Assembly (NCBI RefSeq): GCF_902499045.1
Contig: NZ_CABVPL010000054.1
Coordinates: 1-55,830 of the forward strand
Source of the DNA: Burkholderia latens
Lineage (GTDB): Bacteria; Pseudomonadota; Gammaproteobacteria; Burkholderiales; Burkholderiaceae
Direction of reading: 5' to 3'
DNA length: 55,830 bases
Part shown: positions 1 through 7,349 of the stretch, one piece after another
How positions within the stretch are numbered: position 1 is the first letter of the stretch
Layout of the letters: the number at the start of each line of letters is the position of its first letter
The notes under the pieces: model-generated
What the model was told of the DNA's origin: nothing
Database searches by the model: none
The model's input: the letters and a program-made list of their open reading frames with translations, nothing else
Made by a program: the position numbers and the translations under genes

Positions 1-98
1 TAAAGGATGGAAAGACCGATGAAACATGCGACATCTGTATTTAGCTGGCGCTACGACGTCTGAATCCGGGTATGACAAATGATTGTAGTAGCTAGATT

Positions 99-140
99 GA
101 AATGTCCGCTTTTGGCTACATAGAAATGTCCGCTTTCGGG
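99..140 (+). repeat. Tandem terminal repeat of an IS remnant
   Basis: A motif beginning GAAATGTCCGCTTT occurs twice, at 99 and 123 (24 bp apart), just before the truncated transposase. Short tandem copies of this kind are typical of one end of an ISNCY-like element. I see no matching copy downstream of the transposase fragment, so only one end survives in the window. Confidence 0.5.
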
Positions 141-186
141 CCGCGTAAGCTGTTCGTCCGCCGGGTGTCCGGCGCCGGAGGCTGCG

Positions 187-813
187 ATGGCTGCAACGGA
201 GCGGATCACGATGACGATGCGCGAGCTGGACAGGTTCAAGGTCATTCAGGACGTGGCCGACGGCAAGCTCAAGCCGTGGCGTGCAGCGGAACGGCTGGAG
301 TTGACGACACGGCAGATTCGCCGGCTGGTCGCCCGGCTGCGGGAGCACGGCCCGGCGGGATTGGTGTCGGGACATCGGGCAAAGCCTGGCAACCGCCGTC
401 TGGACCCAGGCGCCGCCGACCGGGCGCTGTCGATCATCCGCGATCGTTACGCCGATTTTGGGCCGACGCTGGCCTGCGAGAAGCTGTGGGAATGCCACGG
501 CATCCGGCTGGCCAAGGAGACCGTCCGGAAGCTGATGACAGACGCTGGCTTGTGGATTCCGCGTCGGCAACGACCGCCGAAGATCTACCAGCCGCGAGCG
601 CGCCGGGCCTGCCTCGGCGAATTGATCCAGATCGACGGCTGCGACCATCGGTGGTTCGAGGAACGGGCGCCGGCCCGCACGCTGCTGGTGTACGTCGACG
701 ACGCGACAAGCCTGTTGATGCATCTGGCGACCGAATCGGACTTCAGCAACCCCACTCCGCGCTATGTGCGAACGCAGGATCGGGCGCGTTTTCATAGCAA
801 CGAGTTTCGGTAA
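187..813 (+). pseudogene. Truncated ISNCY-family transposase
   Basis: The 208-residue frame starts with a helix-turn-helix region (about residues 20-60, including TTRQIRRLVARL). It then enters an RNase H-like integrase core whose first catalytic Asp is in IQIDGCDHRW, followed by VYVDDATS. Intact relatives are about 400-450 residues and carry a second Asp and the Glu. Those are missing here: the family-like sequence ends near residue 180 (about nt 740) and the remainder looks unrelated. It is therefore a dead remnant, with the right part of the element lost. The family call is from motif recognition; the exact IS name cannot be given. Confidence 0.7.
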
Positions 814-1239
814 ATAACAAAGCTATTGTGATAAGAAAAGTTATCCGGATGTCTCCAGTTCAAAGCGAAAATCGCTGCATAAAACCAGCGCGGCGTTCGA
901 AGTGTTCCGTTCGTCCGACGACTTATACGGTCAACCGGCCGTAATCGACGCCGCATCCGGCTGTTCGCCGCGGGCTGGGCGACCGGGCCGGACACGTGCG
1001 CCCGGCCTTTTCCCAACGTCAGCTGCCGGCCGACGCGGCCGTGATCCTGATCGTGATCGCCGAAATCCGTCCGGCGTAACCGGATGGCCGTCGCCTATTG
1101 GAGCGCCGGCCACGACGCCGTCACGACGTGCGGCTACCCTGCCCGCGGCCGGCATTTCCGCTACACGCCATCTTTCGACGTGTGACGGATAGATCGAGCG
1201 TGCGCCTTGTCCGGCAAGGCTGAGCACGATCCAGATACA
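814..1239. other. Intergenic stretch between IS remnant and ohr promoter
   Basis: No convincing gene. Small frames on both strands here have no recognisable domain and no supporting ribosome binding site. The stretch probably marks the deletion junction of the IS element followed by ordinary upstream sequence of ohr. Confidence 0.5.
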
Positions 1240-1332
1240 TTGAAATACAAAATATCGCATGCGATTTAATCGAATACGCTTGACGAAAGAGTTCGCGTCG
1301 ACCAAACTGCGTCGCATGCGATCGAATCGCAT
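1240..1332 (+). promoter_or_regulatory. ohr promoter with two OhrR-like operators
   Basis: A -35-like TTGAAA (1240-1245) and a -10-like TTTAAT (1265-1270, wide 19-nt spacer) lie upstream of ohr. Two copies of a partly palindromic motif, TCGCATGCGATNNAATCG, sit at 1255-1272 (over the -10) and 1312-1329. The same motif lies in the ohrR promoter near 4106 and in the hairpin at 2619. A MarR-type repressor controlling ohr by covering the promoter is the known arrangement for this family. The binding itself is inferred. Confidence 0.55.
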
Positions 1333-1366
1333 CTGATAGAAACCTTCCTACCTGACGGAGTGAACG

Positions 1367-1786
1367 ATGAGCAAGATCGACAAAGTGCTGTACACGGGCA
1401 AGACGCATACGACTTCCGGCGGCCGCGACGGTGCGGCGCGCAGTTCGGATGGCCGCCTGGACATTCAACTGTCGTCGCCGGGCAGCGCCGGCACGGGCAC
1501 GAATCCGGAGCAACTGTTCGCGGCCGGCTGGTCGGCCTGCTTCATCGGCGCGATGCAGCTTGCGGCGCGCGCGGCGAAGGTCACGCTGCCGGCCGATCTC
1601 GCGGTCGACGCCGAAGTGGACCTCGGCACGGGCGGCAACGCGTACTTCCTGCAGGCTCGCCTGAACGTGAGCGTGCCGGGCCTGGAGCGCGACGTCGCAC
1701 AGCACATCGTCGACACCGCGCATCAGACCTGCCCGTATTCGAAGGCGACGCGCGGCAACATCGACGTCGAGATCCGCATCGTCTGA
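1367..1786 (+). CDS. ohr: Organic hydroperoxide resistance protein Ohr (OsmC family)
   Basis: Thiol peroxidase of 139 residues that reduces organic and fatty acid hydroperoxides in the cytoplasm, using a redox Cys pair. The peroxidatic Cys58 is in GWSACFIGA and the resolving Cys122 in HQTCPYSKA. The conserved Arg20 and Glu48 expected at the Ohr active site are present, and the length is normal for Ohr. The start is supported by GGAG at 1357-1360. It lies divergent from ohrR with two DUF4148 genes and a GNAT gene between, and its promoter carries operator-like motifs shared with ohrR. Ohr rather than plain OsmC is supported by the spacing of the Cys motifs and by the nearby OhrR-type repressor. 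Confidence 0.93.
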   Translation: MSKIDKVLYTGKTHTTSGGRDGAARSSDGRLDIQLSSPGSAGTGTNPEQLFAAGWSACFIGAMQLAARAAKVTLPADLAVDAEVDLGTGGNAYFLQARLNVSVPGLERDVAQHIVDTAHQTCPYSKATRGNIDVEIRIV

Positions 1787-1849
1787 ATGCCGTATCGGGC
1801 GGCCTGGCGCCGCCTTCCCGAATGTTGCGCCCCTTTTCTGTCGAGGTGA

Positions 1850-2182
1850 ATGATGAAAACCCAACTGATCGCTGCCCTTCTCGTTGCCGTGTCTGCCGCT
1901 GTTGCCGCGCCGGCCTTTGCCGGCAGTGAAACCACCGTGACGCGTGCGCAGGTGCGTGCGGAACTCGTCCAACTGCAGCAAGCCGGCTACGTTCCGGGGC
2001 GTGCGAACGATCCGCACTATCCGGACGACCTGCAGGCCGCGCTCACGCGCATCCGCACGAACGACGCCGTCGCGGCCGATATGGCGACGTCCGGTTATGG
2101 CAACGACGCGGCAGCCTCCACGCAGTCGGGCCACCGTCCTGCCACGCGCATCGCCGAGCGCTCGATCTACTTCGGTCATTGA
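1850..2182 (+). CDS. DUF4148 domain secreted protein, first tandem copy
   Basis: A 110-residue protein with an N-terminal signal peptide (MKTQLIAALLVAVSA, cleavage expected near AFA-GS). It then has the DUF4148 pattern TRAQVRAELVQLQQAGY followed by a YPDDLQAAL segment. It ends in AERSIYFGH, shared with the next gene. DUF4148 proteins are small exported proteins of unknown function, abundant in Burkholderia. The gene follows ohr by 63 nt and may be co-transcribed with it. The preceding GAGGTGA gives a good ribosome binding site. No function can be assigned beyond export. Confidence 0.85.
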   Translation: MMKTQLIAALLVAVSAAVAAPAFAGSETTVTRAQVRAELVQLQQAGYVPGRANDPHYPDDLQAALTRIRTNDAVAADMATSGYGNDAAASTQSGHRPATRIAERSIYFGH

Positions 2183-2252
2183 GCGCCGCGCCGACGCCGA
2201 TTGACGGCGTGCGGTACGCAACCCTGAATGCTTTCCTTTCCATCTGAGGTGA

Positions 2253-2582
2253 ATGATGAAGACCCAACTGATTGCAGCACTGCTCGTCGCCGTATCGGCG
2301 TCCGTTACCGCACCGGCCTTCGCCGCCGAAAGCACCGTGACGCGCGCACAGGTGCGCGCGGAGCTGGCCGCGCTCCAGCGGGCCGGCTATCTGCCGAATC
2401 GCCCGAACGACCCGAACTATCCGGACAACCTGCAGGCCGCGCTGAAGCGCGTTCGCGACGGCGGCACGGTAGTGGCCGATACCGAGGTATCCGGCTACGG
2501 CAGCAACGTCGACGGCGCAACGCAATCCGGCAGCCGCGCCGGGATCCGCATGGCCGAGCGCTCGATCTATTTCGGCCATTGA
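2253..2582 (+). CDS. DUF4148 domain secreted protein, second tandem copy
   Basis: Close paralogue (109 residues) of the preceding gene. It has the same signal peptide start, the same TRAQVRAEL motif and YPDNLQAAL segment, and the same AERSIYFGH terminus. Even the leader around the ribosome binding site (GAGGTGAATGATGAA) is copied, so the pair arose by local duplication. A strong terminator hairpin follows 36 nt after the stop, which makes this the likely last gene of an ohr-DUF4148-DUF4148 transcript. Function unknown; periplasmic or secreted location is inferred from the signal peptide. Confidence 0.85.
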   Translation: MMKTQLIAALLVAVSASVTAPAFAAESTVTRAQVRAELAALQRAGYLPNRPNDPNYPDNLQAALKRVRDGGTVVADTEVSGYGSNVDGATQSGSRAGIRMAERSIYFGH

Positions 2583-2618
2583 GCCCTGTCCCGGCGCCGC
2601 CGCTCCGGTCCGCCAAAT

Positions 2619-2651
2619 AAAGCGCATGCGATTTAATCGCATGCGCTTTTT
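2619..2651 (+). terminator. Perfect 14-bp hairpin terminator containing OhrR-like motif
   Basis: The arms 2619-2632 and 2636-2649 are exact reverse complements around a 3-nt loop, followed by a T run (2647-2651) and preceded by A-rich sequence. This is an excellent intrinsic terminator for the ohr/DUF4148 transcript and could work in both directions. Its central part is also the motif GCATGCGATTTAATCG found at the ohr operator, so a dual role is possible. Confidence 0.8.
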
Positions 2652-2723
2652 GTTTGCGTGCCACACGTATCGGCGATCGCGTCTATGCTGTGCGGCGGAT
2701 GGTGTTCAGCCAAGGAGCAGGCA

Positions 2724-3473
2724 ATGCGGGAAGCGACGACGGGGCCCGGGGACAGCGGATCGCATCCGCTCGACAACGCGATCTGGCATGCACTCGCCGG
2801 CGAACAGCATCGTTTCGCGCTCGGCAACGAACACGCGCGGCGGTTTCCTCCGGCGCTCGCGCCGTTTGCCGGCCTTGCAGACCGCAGCCCGGCCGCGTTC
2901 GACGCGTTGCGCGAACTGATCGGCGCACATGGGCCGGCGGCGCTGGTCACGCCGGACGAACTCCCGACGCCGCCGCGTTTGTCCGCGGTCTGGCGGGCGG
3001 TGCTGCACCAGATGATCTGGCAGGGAACGCTCGACGATGCGCAGGCACGCGCGTTCGAGCATGTGCGGCTCACGGAAGCGAACGTGCCGGAGATGCTCGA
3101 ACTGATCGCAACGACGGAGCCGGGCCCGTTCGGCCCGCGCACGGTCGAGTTCGGCGGCTTTATCGGCGTACGCCGGCAAGGCCGGCTCGTGGCGATGGCC
3201 GGTCAGCGGCTGAGGGCCGGCGGCCATACCGAGATCAGCGCGGTGTGCGTCGATACCGCGTTTCGCGGTCAGGGGCTCGCGGCAGGACTCATCCGGGCGC
3301 TGATCGCGACGATCCGCGCGCGCGGGGAAACGCCGTTCCTGCACGTGCTCACGTCGAATCACGTCGCGATCGACCGCTATCGCGCACTCGGTTTCGTGTT
3401 GCGCCGCGACATGCATCTGCTGGCGCTGGGGCGCGAGGATGCCGGCGCTGGTCGGCCGCACGGCGGCCCGTGA
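2724..3473 (+). CDS. GNAT family N-acetyltransferase (FR47-like)
   Basis: The 249-residue protein has a C-terminal GNAT fold. The acetyl-CoA loop reads RGQGLAAGL, preceded by the beta strand EISAVCVD and followed by HVLTSNHVAIDRYRALGF, as in FR47-like acetyltransferases. The N-terminal 100 residues show no motif I recognise. An upstream ATG at 2658 is in frame, but the start at 2724 has a strong AAGGAG (2712-2717) at correct distance, so I use it. The substrate is unknown. It follows the terminator hairpin and is likely its own unit. Confidence 0.85.
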   Translation: MREATTGPGDSGSHPLDNAIWHALAGEQHRFALGNEHARRFPPALAPFAGLADRSPAAFDALRELIGAHGPAALVTPDELPTPPRLSAVWRAVLHQMIWQGTLDDAQARAFEHVRLTEANVPEMLELIATTEPGPFGPRTVEFGGFIGVRRQGRLVAMAGQRLRAGGHTEISAVCVDTAFRGQGLAAGLIRALIATIRARGETPFLHVLTSNHVAIDRYRALGFVLRRDMHLLALGREDAGAGRPHGGP

Positions 3474-3600
3474 CGGGCGTGCCAAAGCCATGCGGCGGTG
3501 CTGTCGGCAACGAAGGCAAAAAACGGGAAGGGACTGAAGTCGCGGACACGACCTACGACGACCCCGTCGCCGCCCCGATATCGACGCTGCGCCTACTCGG
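3474..3600. other. Convergent intergenic region between GNAT and ohrR
   Basis: Short stretch between converging genes. No clear hairpin with a T run is visible and no gene is supported. Confidence 0.4.
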
Positions 3601-4056
3601 CTACTCGTCGATCGAATCGAGCAGGTTGCCGCGCAGCGTGACGATCGCCTTCTGCATTTTCGCGAATTCGTCGGGCTTGAGCCCGGTGGCTTCGACGAGA
3701 TTCATGTCGAGCCCCTTCTCGCGCACGCGGCGACCGCTTTTCGTCAGGCTCACGCGCACCTGGCGCTCGTCCGACGGATCGCGGTGCCGCTCCAGATAGC
3801 CCATCGCCTCGAGTTTCTTCAGGATCGGCGTCAGCGTGTTCGATTCGAGGAACAGCTTCTCGCCGAGCTGCCCGACCGTCTGGCTGCCCTCCTCCCACAG
3901 CGCAATGATCGTGATGTATTGCGTGTACGTGAGGCCGAGCTCCTCGAGGATCGGCTTGTATGCCTTGCCGAACGCGAGGTTCGTCGAGTAGATCGCAAAA
4001 CACAGGAACTCGGACAGCTTCGGCGTGGCCGGCGATTGCGCTTCGGTCGGTTTCAT
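3601..4056 (-). CDS. ohrR: OhrR, organic peroxide-sensing MarR-family repressor
   Basis: A 151-residue winged-helix regulator. Near the N-terminus FLCFAIYS carries the sensor Cys19. Tyr33 (GKAYKP) and Tyr44 (GLTYTQY) keep the same spacing from the Cys as the Tyr pair that contacts the sensor Cys in Xanthomonas OhrR. It has no second Cys, so it is of the one-Cys type, as in Bacillus subtilis. The wing segment DPSDERQVRVSLT is typical of MarR proteins. An upstream in-frame ATG exists at 4131, but that region holds the promoter. GGAGGA six nt before the ATG at 4056 fixes the start. Expected role: repress ohr and its own gene until oxidised by organic peroxides. Confidence 0.92.
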   Translation of the reverse strand: MKPTEAQSPATPKLSEFLCFAIYSTNLAFGKAYKPILEELGLTYTQYITIIALWEEGSQTVGQLGEKLFLESNTLTPILKKLEAMGYLERHRDPSDERQVRVSLTKSGRRVREKGLDMNLVEATGLKPDEFAKMQKAIVTLRGNLLDSIDE

Positions 4057-4098
4057 CAGCATTCCTCCATCGACCCCGGATCGGCCGCAGATGAACGC

Positions 4099-4127
4099 AT
4101 TATATATCGCGTGCGATCTTATCGGAA
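4099..4127 (-). promoter_or_regulatory. ohrR promoter and operator
   Basis: On the minus strand a perfect TATAAT lies at 4104-4099, with a weak -35 (TTCCGA) 17 nt upstream at 4127-4122. The operator-like motif shared with the ohr promoter (about 4106-4124) fills the spacer, the expected position for autorepression. Transcription would begin near 4092, inside the upstream extension of the long frame, which also supports the shorter OhrR start. Confidence 0.6.
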
Positions 4128-4192
4128 GCATGATTATCGTTTCCGATCAACACCATGGGCTGCACGTGACGCCGACTCCTCGTTATTCACGT

Positions 4193-4336
4193 TCAGCCGC
4201 GACGGTCGCCGTCCCGGCCGCGGCGCTCGCCATTGCGCTGCTGGCTGACCGACAGCAGCGAACATTGCACCGGGTGCGCGATTTCGGTCGCGAGGCCGCC
4301 GGCTGCGAACAGCAGGATCATCAGCCAGCGTTTCAT
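4193..4336 (-). CDS. Small 47-residue putative exported peptide, coupled to GFA gene
   Basis: The ATG overlaps the TGA of the upstream GFA gene (ATGA at 4336-4333), and GGAGG lies at good distance inside the GFA end, so translation coupling is likely. The product starts MKRWLMILLFAAGGLA, a hydrophobic segment resembling a signal peptide or single membrane helix, followed by a short basic tail with one Cys. No family is recognised. It could be an overlooked small membrane protein, or a chance frame helped by the overlap; the signal sequence and ribosome site favour a real gene. Confidence 0.45.
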   Translation of the reverse strand: MKRWLMILLFAAGGLATEIAHPVQCSLLSVSQQRNGERRGRDGDRRG

Positions 4337-4704
4337 GCGTCCTCCACGACGGAAAGGCTCGCGCCGTCGGCGACCGACGCATCGAGCGCGTATGGATCGA
4401 CGCCATCGAGGCAGCCGAGATTGACGCGCCAGCACGCGGGATCCTTGCGCGTCTGATGAAACGGATAGATGCCGCACCGGCTGCAGAAATAGTGACGGGC
4501 CGTGTGCGTGTTGAAACGGTAGGTCGTCAGCGTGTCCTCGCCTGCGACGATCTTCAGGTCGGCGGCGGCGAACATCGGGCTCATCAGCGCGCCGCGACGG
4601 CGGCACATGCTGCAGTTGCAGCGGGTCGCCGGGGTGAGCGCGGTGCGCACCTCGAATTTGACGGCCCCGCAATGGCAGGACCCGGTGAACCATGTAGCAG
4701 ACAT
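4333..4704 (-). CDS. GFA/CENP-V fold zinc-binding protein
   Basis: A 123-residue protein of the family founded by glutathione-dependent formaldehyde-activating enzyme (Gfa). The zinc Cys sets are clear: Cys10/Cys12 (SCHCGAV), Cys29/Cys31/Cys34 (RCNCSMCRR) and Cys74/Cys77 (FCSRCGIY). Most short members are of unknown substrate, and formaldehyde activation should not be assumed. It stands alone with a 47-codon overlapping partner downstream and is divergent from nothing obvious. Cytosolic. Confidence 0.88.
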   Translation of the reverse strand: MSATWFTGSCHCGAVKFEVRTALTPATRCNCSMCRRRGALMSPMFAAADLKIVAGEDTLTTYRFNTHTARHYFCSRCGIYPFHQTRKDPACWRVNLGCLDGVDPYALDASVADGASLSVVEDA

Positions 4705-4842
4705 GTCGTGCTCCTCGAGAGATCATGCCTGCTTTATAGCGGGTTCGGCCCGGCGCCACGTATCGCACTGTATCCGCGCGGTGCGCGGATAAGGAGCGTT
4801 GCAATTTTCGGGCCGGGCGATGCGCGCGGCGCCGGTCCGTAA

Positions 4843-5943
4843 TCAGTCCAGCGCGCGCTGCAACCGCGCGATGGCCGCCCGCGTCTCGTGCTCGAGCGCC
4901 GCGACGAGTTCGGCCGCCGGCAGCGGCCGGACGAGCGGCGCCGCCTGCCCGGCCCATTGCGCGCCGTAGCCGAACTCCCCTTTCGCCTTCGCGGCCGCAT
5001 GCAGCGCCTTGCCCGCGTCATACGCGATCGGATAGGCCGGCGTGGCCGGTGCGTGCGGATCGTCGCCGAGCGCGGTCAGCCGGTTAGCAAGACCGCGCGC
5101 GAGCCGGCCCGAGATCGCGGTCGTGAACGTGGTGCGGCGCGCTGCGTCGCCGAGGATCGCGCGGCGGTAGCCGTCGTCGATCGACGTTTCCGGACACGCG
5201 ACGAACGCCGTGCCGAGCTGCGCGGCCTGCGCGCCGAGCGCGAGCGCCGCGGCGATGCCGTCGCCGTCCATGATCCCGCCGGTCGCGATCACCGGGAGCG
5301 GGAATTCGCGCACGAGCAGGCGCGTCAGCGCGAACGTGCCGAGCCGGTCGTCGTGTGCCGTCGAATCGAATACGCCGCGGTGGCCGCCTGCCTCGATGCC
5401 CTGCGCGACGATCGCGTCGACGCCGGCGGCGGCGATCTGCCGGGCTTCGTCGGGATGTGTCGCGGTCGCGAACAGCGTGATCCCGGCGCGCTTGAGCATC
5501 GCGATCGCATCGTCGGACGGCAACCCGAAATGAAAGCTGACGACGGCCGGCTTTTCGTCGATCAGCATCGCGAGCATCGCATCGTCTTCGACGAAGCTCG
5601 TGTAGATCTCCGACAGCGACGCGGGCGGCGTCGCGCCGTATTCGCGGAACGCGGGTGCGAGCCAGTCGAGCCACGCGCGCTCGACGGCGGCGTCCGCGCG
5701 CGCGGGCTGGTGGCAGAACACATTGATGTTGAACGGCCGGTCGGTGAGCGCGCGCGTGTCGCGGATCATCTTGCGCGCGCCGTCGGCGTTCGTCGCGCCG
5801 ACGCCGAGCGAGCCGAGCCCGCCGGCGTTCGACACGGCGGCCGCCAGCGCGGGTGTGCTCACGCCGGCCATCGGCGCCTGGATGATCGGGGTGCGGATGC
5901 CGAGCGTGCGCAACAGCGTCCGGTTGTCGGTCGGTCGGTTCAT
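4843..5943 (-). CDS. Nitronate monooxygenase-type flavin oxidoreductase
   Basis: A 366-residue FMN-dependent TIM-barrel protein of the 2-nitropropane dioxygenase/NMO family. Landmarks are the start [40 protein letters not shown] and the phosphate-binding end [10 protein letters not shown]. Members oxidise alkyl nitronates or act as NAD(P)H:quinone reductases. The exact class is not resolved here. A GGAGG lies about 8 nt before the start. It follows the MFS gene by 87 nt on the same strand and is likely co-transcribed with it. Confidence 0.9.
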   Translation of the reverse strand: MNRPTDNRTLLRTLGIRTPIIQAPMAGVSTPALAAAVSNAGGLGSLGVGATNADGARKMIRDTRALTDRPFNINVFCHQPARADAAVERAWLDWLAPAFREYGATPPASLSEIYTSFVEDDAMLAMLIDEKPAVVSFHFGLPSDDAIAMLKRAGITLFATATHPDEARQIAAAGVDAIVAQGIEAGGHRGVFDSTAHDDRLGTFALTRLLVREFPLPVIATGGIMDGDGIAAALALGAQAAQLGTAFVACPETSIDDGYRRAILGDAARRTTFTTAISGRLARGLANRLTALGDDPHAPATPAYPIAYDAGKALHAAAKAKGEFGYGAQWAGQAAPLVRPLPAAELVAALEHETRAAIARLQRALD

Positions 5944-6030
5944 GTCGTTGCCTCCTGCAACGTCCGGGATAGGGTCACCGCGGCCGGCCGGCCGCCGCAG
6001 CGGCTGCGGCCGGCACGCGCGCGGTCGTGC

Positions 6031-7233
6031 TCATTGTGCCGTCGCGGCGGCAGCGACGTCGACCGCGAGCGCGACCAGCAGCGCGGCGGCGCCAACCGCG
6101 AACAGCGTTTCGTAACGGCCGCCGCTCGATGCGAACAGATACGACAGGCCGTAGGCGGCGACCGCCTGCATGATCGCGAAGCTCGTCGTCGCGCTGCGCC
6201 AGGCACGTTTCGCGACCGACGGATGATGCGCGAGCAGCTCGTTCACACGGCCGAGCGCGAGCGGCACGATGCCGGGCGTGAACGCGCCGACCAGCACGCT
6301 CGATACGATCAGCGCGGCCGGTCCCATCCCAAGCAGCGGCAGCACGACCGCGACGGCCTCGATCGCGAACGCGATGCGCAGCGCGCGGCCGAAGCCCGCG
6401 CGATCGGCCAGATGTCCGCATGCAAGCGGCCCGACGATCGCGCCGAGGCCGTACAGCACCCAGAACTGCGCGCCCGCGTCGACGCCCTTGCCGAGTCCGC
6501 GTGCGACGTAGTCGACGAGAAAGATCATGTGCGGGACGAGCCCGACCGCGTTGAGCCCGTATTCGACGTACAGCGCGCGCAGGCCGCGGGTCGGCACATT
6601 GCGGATATGTTCGGCACGCGGCGCGACAGCCGCAGGCGACGCATCGTCGGCCGGCCAGCCGCGCCATGCGACGGCGGTCAGCAACAGCGACACCACCGCG
6701 AGGCCCAGCCACGTCACGGTGAGGCCCTGCCGCAGCAGAATCGGCACGATCGTGCCCGACGCCGCGATGCCGAGGCCGATCCCGGTGAAGATGCCGCCGC
6801 TCGCGAAACCGCGGCGCGCCGGCGGCACGTGCGCGAGGATCGCGGGCGCGGCGAGCACCATCAGCGCACCGCCCGACAGGCCGGACGCGAAGCGCCACAC
6901 GAAGAACCACAGGAATGACACGGGCGCCGCGCACGCGACGAACGCGAGCGTCGCGAGCAGCATCATCGCGCGCAGCACGGCGGTCGCGCCGGTGCGGCGC
7001 GCGAGCCAGCCGGCGACGAGCGCGCCGGCCAGATAGCCGCCGAGGTTCGCCGCGCCGAGATAGGCGGCCGTCGACGCGGGAAACCAGTGCGCGCCGATGA
7101 TCGCGGGCAGCAGCGGCGTGTACGCAAAACGCGCGAGGCCGATGCCGATCAGGCTCGCGCTGGCGCCGGACACCGTGCCGCGCCACACGTTGAACGCGGG
7201 CGCGTGCGGCCGGTCGAGAACCACTTGTTGCAT
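6031..7233 (-). CDS. MFS transporter, YbfB/YjiJ family
   Basis: A 400-residue, 12-helix inner membrane carrier. The sequence from GTVSGASASLIGIGLARFAYTP and the second-half segment LGAIVGPLACGHLADRAGFGR are characteristic of the YbfB/YjiJ group of unknown substrate. In-frame ATGs exist upstream to 7317, but the ATG at 7233 has GGAGG at correct spacing while the one at 7245 overlaps it, so 7233 is chosen. It lies between an upstream LysR gene and a downstream flavin oxidoreductase on the same strand, which suggests LysR control. Confidence 0.88.
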   Translation of the reverse strand: MQQVVLDRPHAPAFNVWRGTVSGASASLIGIGLARFAYTPLLPAIIGAHWFPASTAAYLGAANLGGYLAGALVAGWLARRTGATAVLRAMMLLATLAFVACAAPVSFLWFFVWRFASGLSGGALMVLAAPAILAHVPPARRGFASGGIFTGIGLGIAASGTIVPILLRQGLTVTWLGLAVVSLLLTAVAWRGWPADDASPAAVAPRAEHIRNVPTRGLRALYVEYGLNAVGLVPHMIFLVDYVARGLGKGVDAGAQFWVLYGLGAIVGPLACGHLADRAGFGRALRIAFAIEAVAVVLPLLGMGPAALIVSSVLVGAFTPGIVPLALGRVNELLAHHPSVAKRAWRSATTSFAIMQAVAAYGLSYLFASSGGRYETLFAVGAAALLVALAVDVAAAATAQ

Positions 7234-7316
7234 GAGAACCTCCATTCGCTGCGCGGACGCACGTACGTCCGTCGATCGAACGAAGTCTAGATTGAACCGG
7301 AAGTCGGGAGAATCCA

Positions 7317-7347
7317 CGCAATGCGGAAGTCATTCTTCCGCATTGCG
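7317..7347. repeat. Perfect 13-bp inverted repeat between lysR and MFS gene
   Basis: The arms 7317-7329 and 7335-7347 are exact reverse complements with a 5-nt loop, starting 3 nt after the lysR stop. There is no T run on the minus strand, so simple termination is not certain. It could end the lysR message, stabilise its 3' end, or be an operator upstream of the MFS gene. Confidence 0.7.
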
Positions 7348-7349
7348 AT

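Noticed and set aside
4057-4131. Longer OhrR N-terminus
   Set aside because: That stretch contains the TATAAT promoter and operator; GGAGGA marks the ATG at 4056.
4888-6918. 676-codon open frame on the plus strand
   Set aside because: Antisense to the nitronate monooxygenase and MFS genes; no domain and Arg-rich.
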